45,946 nt of DNA from Verrucomicrobiota bacterium. GTDB lineage: Bacteria; Verrucomicrobiota; Verrucomicrobiia; Chthoniobacterales; JACTMZ01. A program made the translations under genes and the position numbers. Position 1 is the first letter of the stretch. The number at the start of each line of letters is the position of its first letter. Below, one piece after another: positions 1 through 8,248 of the stretch. The stretch is taken from assembly GCA_027624625.1 (NCBI GenBank), contig JAQBWH010000013.1, positions 1 to 45,946 on the forward strand, given 5' to 3'. The notes beneath the pieces are model-generated. The model had not been told where the DNA came from, ran no database searches, and saw nothing but the letters and a program-made list of their open reading frames with translations.

Positions 1-1989
1 CACGCTGTTGGGCTGCAGTTCGACAAATTGCTGGTAGAGCTTTTCCGCGGCGGAAAAATTGCCACGGACGAATTGATGGCGCGCCTCGGCAATGAGCGCG
101 AGCACTTCGGGGGGGATATCCGCTTTTGGTGAAGAGGCCGCGGCGTCCTCCGGCGAACCGGACGGTGGCGCTGCGTCCTCGGCATCTCCCTCCGTCTCGA
201 CAGGCGGCGTGGCCGCATCCACCGCCTCGCTCTCGACCTCGGCCGCCGGGTTGGCACCGGGCTCGGTGACAACCTCTACTTCGGTCTGCGGTGCATCTTC
301 GGTGACAACCTCCGCTGCAATCTGCGGTGCGTCCTCCGGCCCCTCCCCTCCTGGTGCGGCCGCCAAGTCTTCGACCTTCGGCTTGAAGATCTCGACCTGG
401 GCCGTGATCGAGTCGTCGCTGGCATGGAGCACCGTGACCACGGGGCTTTTCAGCATTTCTTGCTCGGCCTTGGTCAATTCGAGCGTTGGTTTGGCCAGTT
501 GGATGATTTTGTCGTTCAGGGTGTCGGACTTGATTTCCAGACGCTCCATCTCTTCCTGCGCCAAGCGGTAGGCTTGTTCCCGGCGCGCCTGTTCCTTGAT
601 TTGCCGCATGATGATACCGCGCAGGACCTCATTCTCCTGCTGGATAAGCTTGGCCTCGACCGCGGTGACATCCCCGAGTTGCACCGCAGCCAGCGCCCCG
701 GTGACTTCGTCATATTCCCTGAGCAGTTGGTCGTTGACCAGTTGCAGCTTGTCGAAACGCTCCCGGTCATCGCGCAGCTTGCTTTGCGCATCGGCGAGTT
801 CCACGCGCACGCTGTCCAAGCTGGACTGGAGGCCGGCAATGACCTCTTCCTTTTCCTTGGCATCACTCGCCATGCCCTCAACCTGCAGCGCAGCCTCGGC
901 CAGCTTGCCCTCGAGTTGGCGATTGGCTTCGATCAGGTCGGCCGACTTTTCCAAGGCAGTCTTGGCTTCAGCCGCCTCTTTCCGGGCTTCGTCACGGGCT
1001 GCGACCAGTTGGATACGCTCCTCCTCGAGTTCAGTCACGCGGAGGGTGAGCGTCTGGCTTTCAGCTTTGGCGGTCTCGGCATCCTTGACCGCTTGGTCGC
1101 GGGAGGCGGCCACGGTGTCACGCTCGGCCTCCAGTTCCTTGCTGCGCGCCTCGGCTTGCTCGGCTCGCGCGGCCAATTCTTCGACCTGCTTGGCGCTTTC
1201 GGCGATGCGGCCGCTGAGTTCATCTTTCTCACTGTTGGCCGCCGTGAGCGCGGCCTCCAAATCCCGGACCGCGGCACCGAGCTTGTCGATCTCTTCCTTT
1301 GCTGACGCCGAAATCTCGGCCGAGGCGGCGCCCGACTCCTCGACTTGGCGCAACTTGGTCGTCAGGTCCACGACAAGCACCTTGGTCTTTTCCAATTCCA
1401 TGCCCGCCGCGGAAAGGTCCGCCTCGCCCTGCTGCAAACTTTTTTCCAGATCCGCAGTGCGCCCCCGCTCGATGCGCAATTGCTCGCGCAGGCGCACGAC
1501 GTCATTGCCCTCGGCCGACGCCGCGGCGACGGAAGCAGGGGAAGCGGGCGAACCGGTGGAACCGTCGTCACCCGGCGAGATGGAGATGGTCGGGGGGGCG
1601 GTCGCGCCGGGGCGGCGGGGCGCCTCCAAGGGCGGAAGAATATCCTCGGGCCCGTCGAGCATCGGCAAATCGGGCGGCGGGCCTAATGTGGGCGACTCGA
1701 GCGACCCCTCAAGACGGACGATCGCCTCCTTGGTCTTGCCCAGCCGGAAGTCGATGACAATGGGCTGCCAGTCCGGCGACTGCGATTTGATCTGGCCTAA
1801 CTGGGTGGCGACGCGCCGGAATCGGGCAATGGCATCGTCGGTGCGACCCTCCCGCTCCAGCCGCTCGGCACGTTGGAATTCTTGGTAGGCAGAAAAATAC
1901 TCGCGGGCCGGGTCGTCCTGCGCCACGACCAAACCGGTGGACCCCGCCGCGAAGACAGCGCAAAAAAAGAATAACCGCACAAGATTCAT
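1..1989 (-). CDS. Secreted coiled-coil protein with TPR-like ends (3' end cut by window edge)
   Basis: Reading the reverse strand from an ATG at 1989 gives 663 open codons that run off the left edge, so the C-terminus is missing. The product begins with a signal peptide (hydrophobic core FFFCAVFAAG, likely cleavage after VVAQ near residue 24), then a TPR-like helical pair (about residues 28-100), a Pro-rich linker, and a long charged Ala/Glu/Lys coiled coil (about 160-520). An acidic Ala/Pro/Glu linker with a repeated EDAPQ..EVVT unit follows (about 520-625), then the start of a TPR (PPEVLALIAEARHQFVRGNF). This suggests an exported structural or scaffold protein. Another in-frame ATG lies 12 bases upstream, but an AGGA sits better spaced for 1989. 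No specific function is recognised. Confidence 0.8.
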   Translation of the reverse strand, partial: MNLVRLFFFCAVFAAGSTGLVVAQDDPAREYFSAYQEFQRAERLEREGRTDDAIARFRRVATQLGQIKSQSPDWQPIVIDFRLGKTKEAIVRLEGSLESPTLGPPPDLPMLDGPEDILPPLEAPRRPGATAPPTISISPGDDGSTGSPASPASVAAASAEGNDVVRLREQLRIERGRTADLEKSLQQGEADLSAAGMELEKTKVLVVDLTTKLRQVEESGAASAEISASAKEEIDKLGAAVRDLEAALTAANSEKDELSGRIAESAKQVEELAARAEQAEARSKELEAERDTVAASRDQAVKDAETAKAESQTLTLRVTELEEERIQLVAARDEARKEAAEAKTALEKSADLIEANRQLEGKLAEAALQVEGMASDAKEKEEVIAGLQSSLDSVRVELADAQSKLRDDRERFDKLQLVNDQLLREYDEVTGALAAVQLGDVTAVEAKLIQQENEVLRGIIMRQIKEQARREQAYRLAQEEMERLEIKSDTLNDKIIQLAKPTLELTKAEQEMLKSPVVTVLHASDDSITAQVEIFKPKVEDLAAAPGGEGPEDAPQIAAEVVTEDAPQTEVEVVTEPGANPAAEVESEAVDAATPPVETEGDAEDAAPPSGSPEDAAASSPKADIPPEVLALIAEARHQFVRGNFSAAEKLYQQFVELQPNSV

Positions 1990-2059
1990 CGGAAGGATCA
2001 TCCTAGGTTTCCCGGAGCGAAAAAGCAATGACGCCCCGCAGAGCCGTCCGGCCATCGAT

Positions 2060-2088
2060 TTGACAGAGGGCGGGCCCTTGGTTATTTT
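2060..2088 (+). promoter_or_regulatory. Sigma-70 type promoter for the HNH gene
   Basis: TTGACA at 2060-2065 and TATTTT at 2083-2088 are separated by exactly 17 bases. The predicted transcript starts near 2095, about 29 bases before the ATG at 2124. It lies between two divergent genes, which is where a promoter is expected. Confidence 0.6.
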
Positions 2089-2123
2089 CCGCCTGTTCGT
2101 CAACCTTGCGAACCACCCGTCCC

Positions 2124-2735
2124 ATGGAGTCGCTGCTCGACCGGCACGTCCTAGTGCTCAACCGATTGTGGCAGGCCGTCAATGTCTGCAGCGTCCGCCG
2201 TGCCTTCACGCTTCTTTACCAAGACCATGCCAATGTTGTCTGGCGCGACGAGGAGGACAACTATTCAACCCACGACTTTCCAAGTTGGTACGATTTCTCC
2301 CAGCGGGAACCGGGAAACGAAATGGTCCATTCCGTCCGCTTCAACATCCGCGTTCCAACCGTGGTTGTCCTGCGCTTTTTCGACCGCCTGCCGAGCAAAG
2401 AGGTCAAATTCACCCGACAGAACATTTACGAGCGCGACAACCACACCTGCCAATACTGCGCCCGCAGCCTTGACCGGCAGGAGTTGAACCTCGACCACGT
2501 CATGCCCCGCCAGCGCGGGGGGGAAACTTCGTGGGAAAATGTGGTCTGTTCTTGCATCCCCTGCAACACGCGGAAAGGGAACCGCCTGCCCCACGAAGCC
2601 AAGATGCAGCTACTCAAGGAACCGAAGCGTCCCCGCTGGCGCCCCTTCATTCACCTCACCTACTCGTCCTCGGTTCACGATAGCTGGCGCCATTTCGTCG
2701 ATGTCGGTTGCTGGAGCGTGGAATTGGGGGATTAA
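2124..2735 (+). CDS. HNH endonuclease family protein
   Basis: The 203 aa product has a C-terminal HNH nuclease domain: zinc pair C109-x2-C112 (HTCQYC), the LDHV motif with D124-H125, and a second pair C144-x2-C147 followed by Asn (CIPCNTRKGN). The N-terminal 90 residues (start MESLLDRHVLVLNRLW) are typical of a widespread stand-alone HNH family whose substrate is not known to me. A TTG at 2106 is also in frame, but the ATG at 2124 fits the family start and the promoter at 2060-2088. There is no methylase or toxin partner nearby, so it is more likely a housekeeping or domesticated nuclease than part of a restriction system. Confidence 0.85.
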   Translation: MESLLDRHVLVLNRLWQAVNVCSVRRAFTLLYQDHANVVWRDEEDNYSTHDFPSWYDFSQREPGNEMVHSVRFNIRVPTVVVLRFFDRLPSKEVKFTRQNIYERDNHTCQYCARSLDRQELNLDHVMPRQRGGETSWENVVCSCIPCNTRKGNRLPHEAKMQLLKEPKRPRWRPFIHLTYSSSVHDSWRHFVDVGCWSVELGD

Positions 2736-2782
2736 GCAAGGAGACTTGCCAACGGCCTTCCGCCAGTGGTAAAAGACCATCG

Positions 2783-3199
2783 ATGAAAGCCCTCCTTCCT
2801 GTAGCCGTCTTGTTGCTGACCCTTTCCTTGGCCAGTGCCGACATCCAGCAGCCCCCCTCCTCGGAATGGGGCCCTACCCGCAAGCTCGGCCGCGGTTTGG
2901 GCAACATCGCCTACGGTATCACCGAATTGCCCACCTCCATGATGTCGGTCAACTACTTCGAAGGCAATTCGGCTACTTTCAGTTACGGCATCGTGCGCGG
3001 GGTCGGGCGGATCTTCGCCCGGCTCGGTTACGGCCTCTACGACACCTTACTCTTTCCCGTCCCGACCTACAAAGGAACCTACGCACCGCCCTACAAAAGC
3101 AACGTGCAATGGATCTGGAGCGGCTACTCCGAGTTCCCGCCCGAACTACTTTTCGAAACGCGCTACCCTTACGTGCGCGAAGATCAGCAAGATCCCTGA
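2783..3199 (+). CDS. Exported protein resembling the TIGR04073 exosortase-associated family
   Basis: The 138 aa product has a clear signal peptide (MKALLPVAVLLLTLSLASA, cleavage near residue 19). The mature part holds GRGLGNIAYGITELP and a second glycine-rich stretch GIVRGVGRIFARLGYGLYD, then a Tyr/Pro-rich tail. That arrangement matches my memory of the TIGR04073 family, seen in Verrucomicrobiota and relatives that carry exosortases. Its biochemical role is unknown. I chose the ATG at 2783 because the earlier in-frame start lies inside the HNH gene and would spoil the signal peptide. It converges with tgt, whose stop is 9 bases away. No exosortase gene is in the window. Confidence 0.7.
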   Translation: MKALLPVAVLLLTLSLASADIQQPPSSEWGPTRKLGRGLGNIAYGITELPTSMMSVNYFEGNSATFSYGIVRGVGRIFARLGYGLYDTLLFPVPTYKGTYAPPYKSNVQWIWSGYSEFPPELLFETRYPYVREDQQDP

Positions 3200-3208
3200 G
3201 CTGAAAGG

Positions 3209-4345
3209 TTAGTCCTGCTGGTGCGGCCGGTAGCCGCCGACGAATTCGCGACGGAAAGCGGCGAAAGTTCCCGCCTCCAAGGCGGACCGCATCTCGGCCA
3301 TCAAGTTGAGGTAAAAATGCAGGTTGTGCAGCGTGATGAGCCGGAGCCCCAAAATTTCTTCCGCTTTAATTAAATGCCGGAGGTAAGCCCGGGAAAAATG
3401 CGCGCAAGCGTAACATTGGCAACCGTCTTCGATCGGCCCCGCGTCAAGGGTAAAGCAGGCATTTTTCAAGTTGAGTGTTCCTGCCGCCGTGAATGCCGTC
3501 CCATTGCGCGCCACCCGAGTCGGCAAGACACAATCGAACATGTCGATCCCCCGCGCCACCATTTCAACCAGTTGCGGGGGCGTCCCCAGGCCCATGGCGT
3601 AGCGCGGACGATCCTCCGGCAAATGCGGCACGGCGAATTCCACCGCCTGCATCATTTCGCGTTCCGGTTCGCCCACGCTGACCCCGCCCACCGCGTAGCC
3701 GTCCCATCCCATGGCAACCAACTCGCGCGCCGACTTAGCGCGGAGGTCGGCGTAGGATGAGCCCTGCACAATACCGAAAAGCAACGGCCTTTCACCCCCG
3801 CCGTTCTGCCGCGCCCACCAATCGAGGCAGCGTTGCTCCCAAGCGAGCGTCAGCTCGAGACTTTTCGCCGCCGCCTCGTGCGTGCAGGGATGGGGCGGAC
3901 ATTCGTCGAAGGCCATGACGATATCCGAACCCAGGACCTGCTGGATTTCCATCGATGTCTCCGGACCGATAAAGCACGGCGTGCCATCGAGATGATTTTG
4001 GAAATGCACGCCCTCCGGCGTGATCTTGCGCAGCTTGGCCAGCGAGAAGACCTGGAAGCCCCCGCTGTCCGTGAGGATCGGACCATCCCAACCCATGAAT
4101 TTGTGCAACCCGCCGAGCTTGCGGATGACATCCAAACCCGGCCGGACAAAAAGATGGTAAGTGTTGCCGAGGATGATCTGGGCGCGCAATTCGTGCAGTT
4201 CGCGCGGACTGACCGCTTTGACCGTGCCCTGCGTGCCCACCGGCATGAAAACCGGTGTCTCGATCGGCCCGCGCCGGGTTTTCAGGGTGCCTCGGCGGGC
4301 ACTCGAAAAGGGGTCTCTTCCCGTGACCTTGAAGTTTGCGCTCAC
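3209..4345 (-). CDS. tgt: tRNA-guanine transglycosylase (queuine/preQ1)
   Basis: The enzyme exchanges guanine 34 for a queuine precursor in tRNAs with GUN anticodons. The 378 aa product has the usual length. Visible landmarks are the substrate aspartate in LTDSGGFQVFS (D93), the catalytic nucleophile in DMFDCVLPTR (D271), and the zinc site C309-x-C311-x2-C314 with H340. The start is GTG at 4345; no good Shine-Dalgarno is visible. It is the last gene of a reverse-strand run that begins with the S41 protease gene at 9513. No other queuosine genes are in the window. Confidence 0.97.
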   Translation of the reverse strand: MSANFKVTGRDPFSSARRGTLKTRRGPIETPVFMPVGTQGTVKAVSPRELHELRAQIILGNTYHLFVRPGLDVIRKLGGLHKFMGWDGPILTDSGGFQVFSLAKLRKITPEGVHFQNHLDGTPCFIGPETSMEIQQVLGSDIVMAFDECPPHPCTHEAAAKSLELTLAWEQRCLDWWARQNGGGERPLLFGIVQGSSYADLRAKSARELVAMGWDGYAVGGVSVGEPEREMMQAVEFAVPHLPEDRPRYAMGLGTPPQLVEMVARGIDMFDCVLPTRVARNGTAFTAAGTLNLKNACFTLDAGPIEDGCQCYACAHFSRAYLRHLIKAEEILGLRLITLHNLHFYLNLMAEMRSALEAGTFAAFRREFVGGYRPHQQD

Positions 4346-4397
4346 TCTGCGCGACGAAAAGTAGCCGGGCCTTTTCCTCCGGCCCGGTCAAGGAACC

Positions 4398-4625
4398 TCA
4401 ATTGACTCCGGTCGCCGACCGTGGCCGGGGCGTCCGGTTGTCGCGCCACCCGCCCCGGTAGCGCATGACCCAATCGAGCAACGCCCTCTCGAAGCCGATG
4501 TCATGGCCCACTTTTTCGCTCTCGATCCATTTGTGGCGCAATATCTCTTCCCGCTCGGCCATGAATTCACGGTACAGCATGGAATTGCGCACGAGGCTGG
4601 TGCCCCCGTCATGGACAGACATCAT
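4398..4625 (-). CDS. Small conserved protein with HKW..SEK.G.DIGFE motif
   Basis: This 75 aa product (ATG 4625 or the adjacent ATG 4622) carries a dense motif block: LRHKWIESEKVGHDIGFERA, then LLDWVMRYRGGWR. I know similar short blocks as stand-alone small proteins and as a tail motif on larger bacterial proteins, where the pattern is roughly H[KR]W..SE.AG.D.G...A..D[WY]V. The function is unknown. It lies between mrp and tgt on the same strand, so it is probably co-transcribed. The C-terminal RTPRPRSATG tail is basic and probably disordered. Confidence 0.7.
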   Translation of the reverse strand: MMSVHDGGTSLVRNSMLYREFMAEREEILRHKWIESEKVGHDIGFERALLDWVMRYRGGWRDNRTPRPRSATGVN

Positions 4626-4708
4626 CCCGAAGTTTTAACCGCCATCGCGCCAAGAGTCAAGGTTGAGGTGTCCTTCGGGGCGAAAGCTCCAAGTGATACC
4701 CGTCTTTC

Positions 4709-5752
4709 TCAAGCACCTTCAAGTTCCGCGCGCAAAGCGCGGGCCATTTTCATGAATTCCCGGCCAACCGCACTTTCCCGCGCGCGCGCCACGACCGGCA
4801 TGCCCGTGTCTCCGGCCTCGCGCGTGGCCATGTCGATCGGCACCTCGCCCAGCAGCGGCACCCCCAATCGGTCGGCCTCGCGGCGTCCGCCACCCGAACC
4901 AAAAATGTCATAGCGCACGCCGTCGCTCGGGCAGACAAAGTGGCTCATGTTCTCCACGATGCCCAGCACGCGCACATTGGTCTTGGCGAACATGGACACC
5001 GCTTTGCGCGCGTCGATCAAAGCCACTTCCTGCGGGGTGGTCACGACAATCGCACCGGCCAGAGCCACGGTTTGCACCACGGTGAGCTGGATGTCACCGG
5101 TGCCCGGCGGAAGGTCGAGGATCAGATAGTCGAGATCGCCCCACTCCACCTGACGCAAAAATTGCTGGGTGTATCGCGTCACCATGGGACCACGCAGCAC
5201 CGCTGGCGTGTCGGGATCGGTGAGAAACCCCATCGACATCAACTTCAGCCCGTAGCGTCCGACCGGCACGATACGGTTGTCCTCCGTCGCCGCCGGTTGC
5301 TCGGTTGTGCCGAACATCAGGGCGATGCTCGGCCCGTAAAGATCGCAATCGCACAGACCGGTGCGCGCGCCGTCCAGGCTGAGGGCTTGGGCCAAATTCG
5401 AAGCCACCGTGCTCTTGCCTACCCCGCCTTTGCCGCTGGCCACCGCCACGACATGTTTCACCCCGTCGATCTTCGTTGCTCCGGGGGAGGACGCGGCAGG
5501 CGGCTTTTTCAGATCAATGAGAACATGCGGGGTCCGCACACCGGGCAAAACGGCCAGCGCGCCCATGCACTCACCATGGATCTGTTGGGCGACCTTCGGG
5601 TCTTCCACAGCGAGTGAAAGTTTCACAAAGACTTCATCGCCCCGCACCTCGGCGGACTCGACCAGTCCGAACGAGACAATGTCGCGGCTGAAACCGGGAT
5701 ACTTCACCGCGCGCAGGGCCTCGCGCACACTTTCCGCATTAAGATCCGTCAT
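4709..5752 (-). CDS. mrp: Mrp/NBP35 family Fe-S carrier P-loop ATPase
   Basis: The 347 aa product joins an N-terminal MIP18/DUF59 domain (about residues 5-80) to a P-loop NTPase. The deviant Walker A is GKGGVGKST (107-115), followed by CDLYGPSIALMFG and the Walker B-like LILDLPPGTGD. This family carries and delivers Fe-S clusters to apoproteins. I chose ATG 5752 because GGAAG lies just upstream and MTDLNAESVREAL is the usual family start. In the place where many members have CPxC, this one has FVCPSDG, so only one Cys is left (see finding). It follows rpoN after a 32-base gap. Confidence 0.93.
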   Translation of the reverse strand: MTDLNAESVREALRAVKYPGFSRDIVSFGLVESAEVRGDEVFVKLSLAVEDPKVAQQIHGECMGALAVLPGVRTPHVLIDLKKPPAASSPGATKIDGVKHVVAVASGKGGVGKSTVASNLAQALSLDGARTGLCDCDLYGPSIALMFGTTEQPAATEDNRIVPVGRYGLKLMSMGFLTDPDTPAVLRGPMVTRYTQQFLRQVEWGDLDYLILDLPPGTGDIQLTVVQTVALAGAIVVTTPQEVALIDARKAVSMFAKTNVRVLGIVENMSHFVCPSDGVRYDIFGSGGGRREADRLGVPLLGEVPIDMATREAGDTGMPVVARARESAVGREFMKMARALRAELEGA

Positions 5753-5784
5753 CTGTCTTCCATCTTGTTGACCGCCCCCGCCGC

Positions 5785-7179
5785 TCAAAAGGATTTTCTC
5801 AAGTGACTGGGCAGGATTCCCAGCATTTCCCGGTATTTCGCCACCGTGCGGCGCGCCACGGCGAGCCCGTCCGCCTTGAGCCGTCCCGCCAGCTGCTGGT
5901 CGCTCAACGGCTTGCGCGGATCCTCTCCGCGGACGAGCCCGGTAATGGCATCCTTCACGCTGGTGCTGCTCACCTCGGCCCCGTCGGCCGCTCGGTATCC
6001 CGAGGTGAAAAAGAACTTCATTTCAAAGATACCCTGCGGCGTGGCAATGGTCTTGCCGGCAACGGCGCGGCTCACCGTCGTCTCGTGCACCCCCACCACC
6101 CCGGCCACCTGCGCCATGGTCATGGGGGCAAGCGCCACCACCCCCTCCTCAAGAAAAGCCCTCTGCCGCACGGCGATCTCACGGGCGATGGCCAGGATCG
6201 TCTGCTGACGCTGCAGGATGCTCTTGATCAGGAATTTGCCTCCCCGGATTTTGTCGCGCAAGTAACCCCGTACCTCGGCCACCCCCGCAGCTTCGCCCAA
6301 TAAGTCGCGGTAAGTCCTGCTGATGCGAAGCCGGGGGACGCTGTCGCGCACCAGCGAAACCACGAAATCTTGGCCGACCTTTTCAATGACCACATCCGGC
6401 GAGAAGACCTGAGCCTCTTCCCCGCTGAAGGCACAGCCCGGCTTGGGGTTCAAAGTTGCAATGAGAGCGCCGGCCTCGCGAACGGATTCCTGGGGCACTC
6501 CCAGTGCCGAGGCGATCTCGGGGAATTTCTTGCGGGCGAGCAAATCGAGATGGTCAGACACCAACCGGACCGCCGGACCACAATTCGCGCCGCGCCGCGC
6601 GAGTTGCAGTCGGAGGCACTCGGACAAATCGCGCGCCCCGACCCCCGGCGGATCAAGCGTCTGCAACAAATGGAGCATCTCAATCACCTCGGCCGTTTCC
6701 GCACCTGCTTCGTCGGCCACTTCCTCGGGCGTGGCCGCCAGATAGCCGTCCTCATTCAGATTCCCCACCAGCAAGGTGGCAATACGCCGCTGCACTCCAT
6801 CAAGAGCCAGCCGTCCCAATTGTTTCTCCAAATGGTGGGCCAAAGTCTCCGCGGGGCTGACCCCTTCCAAAAAATGGCGCCGACGTGCTTCGGCCTCTGG
6901 ATCACCATTCTGCGCGCCCTCCCCCGAAAATGCCCCCCAATCCTCCTCAAAACGACTTAACTCGTCCGGTTCTTCGTCGGCCCCGTCCTCCTCCTGCTCT
7001 TCCGCGGGTGTCTCGTCCTCGGGCCCTTCCTCTTCCAACACCGGATTGGTCTCGATCTCCTGACGCACCATCTGATGCAACTCCAGAGCGGTCGCTTGCA
7101 GGATTGCCAGACTCTCCCGCATCTGGGGCGACAGCATTTGCTGCTGCCCGAGTTGGATCCCTTGTTGCAGACCTGACAT
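5785..7179 (-). CDS. rpoN: RNA polymerase sigma-54 factor
   Basis: The 464 aa product has all three parts of sigma-54. Region I is Gln-rich with the expected heptad pattern (LQQGIQLGQQQMLSPQMRES, then LQATALELHQMV). An acidic linker follows (EEEGPEDETPAEEQEEDGAD). The C-terminus has the core-binding and HTH regions and ends with the RpoN box ARRTVAKYRE. It directs transcription from -24/-12 promoters with enhancer-binding ATPases, none of which is encoded here. A TTG 36 bases upstream is in frame, but ATG 7179 gives the normal N-terminus. It sits between tsaD and mrp on the same strand. Confidence 0.97.
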   Translation of the reverse strand: MSGLQQGIQLGQQQMLSPQMRESLAILQATALELHQMVRQEIETNPVLEEEGPEDETPAEEQEEDGADEEPDELSRFEEDWGAFSGEGAQNGDPEAEARRRHFLEGVSPAETLAHHLEKQLGRLALDGVQRRIATLLVGNLNEDGYLAATPEEVADEAGAETAEVIEMLHLLQTLDPPGVGARDLSECLRLQLARRGANCGPAVRLVSDHLDLLARKKFPEIASALGVPQESVREAGALIATLNPKPGCAFSGEEAQVFSPDVVIEKVGQDFVVSLVRDSVPRLRISRTYRDLLGEAAGVAEVRGYLRDKIRGGKFLIKSILQRQQTILAIAREIAVRQRAFLEEGVVALAPMTMAQVAGVVGVHETTVSRAVAGKTIATPQGIFEMKFFFTSGYRAADGAEVSSTSVKDAITGLVRGEDPRKPLSDQQLAGRLKADGLAVARRTVAKYREMLGILPSHLRKSF

Positions 7180-7234
7180 GACGACAAGGACGCCCGTCTT
7201 TGCCCGATATTGCAAGCAATTTCCGAGCCAATAT

Positions 7235-8248
7235 TCAGCTTGTCTTGAATAAATCCGCTCCCAACGCGGGAAAAATGTCCTGGTCGAGTCCCGAGGAGGG
7301 CCCGGACCTCCACTGCTGAGCCGCCAGGTAAGCCATCATCGCGGCATTGTCCGTGCACAAAGCCGACGCGGCGAAACAGACCTCAAGATCCTCCTCCGCC
7401 GCCGCGCGCTGCAACCGCTCACGCAACCGGAGGTTAAGCCCCACCCCGCCGCTCACCGCAATGAGCCTCCGCCCGGCCAAGCGCGCCGCCCGCACCGCCT
7501 TGTGCACCAACACGTCGACCACCGCCTCTTGGAAACTGGCACAAAGGTCCGGCCGGTCCGCGGGCCGCGTCTTCGGCAAAAGATAGCGCACCGCCGTCTT
7601 CAACCCGCTGAAGCTGAAATCATGGTCGCCGGAACATTTCATGCTCCGCGGCAGATCGAAACGCGCCGGATGACCCGAGCGTGCCTCCTCCTCGATCTGC
7701 GGGCCACCCGGATAACCCAGTCCGAGCAACTTCGCCACCTTGTCGAAAGCCTCCCCTGCCGCATCGTCCAGCGTCCGTCCGAGCAGTCGGTAGCGCCCCG
7801 CTCCGGCCACATCGACCAGCAGGGTGTGCCCTCCACTGACCACCAAACCGACACATTCCGGAATGTCATCCGCACCGAAAAACGGTGAAAGCAAATGACC
7901 TTCGATGTGGTTCAAAGCCAGAAAAGGTTTGTCCAGCGCCAAGGCAAATCCCTTGGCCGCCGAAGAGCCGACCAAAAGCGCGCTGGCCAAACCCGGGCCG
8001 GTCGTCGCGCCGAAAACCTCAATGTCGGACAGCCCCACGCCCGCTTGCCCCAGCGCTTCGGTCACCACTCCGCGAAGATTCGTCAAGTGCTGCCGCGAAG
8101 CTACTTCGGGCACCACCCCGCCGTAAACCGCGTGCACGGCCGCCTGGGTCGCCACGGCACTCCCCCGCAAACAGGCAACCCCCTCGATCACCGCGGCCGC
8201 CGTCTCGTCGCAGGAAGTCTCCAGCGCCAGCACGAGAGGCGCGCTCAA
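7235..8248 (-). CDS. tsaD: tRNA N6-threonylcarbamoyladenosine transferase subunit TsaD
   Basis: TsaD transfers threonylcarbamoyl from TC-AMP to A37 of ANN-decoding tRNAs, together with TsaB and TsaE. The 337 aa product begins ALETSCDETAAAVI and carries the metal ligands H114 and H118 in NHIEGHLLSPF. The ASKHA nucleotide-binding loops VSGGHTLLV and AVSGGVGLNLRLRE follow. Its ATG overlaps the stop of the upstream protease gene by 4 bases (8245-8248), so the two are probably translationally coupled. Confidence 0.97.
   Translation of the reverse strand: MSAPLVLALETSCDETAAAVIEGVACLRGSAVATQAAVHAVYGGVVPEVASRQHLTNLRGVVTEALGQAGVGLSDIEVFGATTGPGLASALLVGSSAAKGFALALDKPFLALNHIEGHLLSPFFGADDIPECVGLVVSGGHTLLVDVAGAGRYRLLGRTLDDAAGEAFDKVAKLLGLGYPGGPQIEEEARSGHPARFDLPRSMKCSGDHDFSFSGLKTAVRYLLPKTRPADRPDLCASFQEAVVDVLVHKAVRAARLAGRRLIAVSGGVGLNLRLRERLQRAAAEEDLEVCFAASALCTDNAAMMAYLAAQQWRSGPSSGLDQDIFPALGADLFKTS

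Noticed and set aside
596..1888. Forward Ser/Ala/Arg-rich open frame across the left-end gene
   Set aside because: The reverse strand has a signal peptide, coiled coil and TPR-like segments; the forward reading is low-complexity complement of Ala/Glu/Lys codons.
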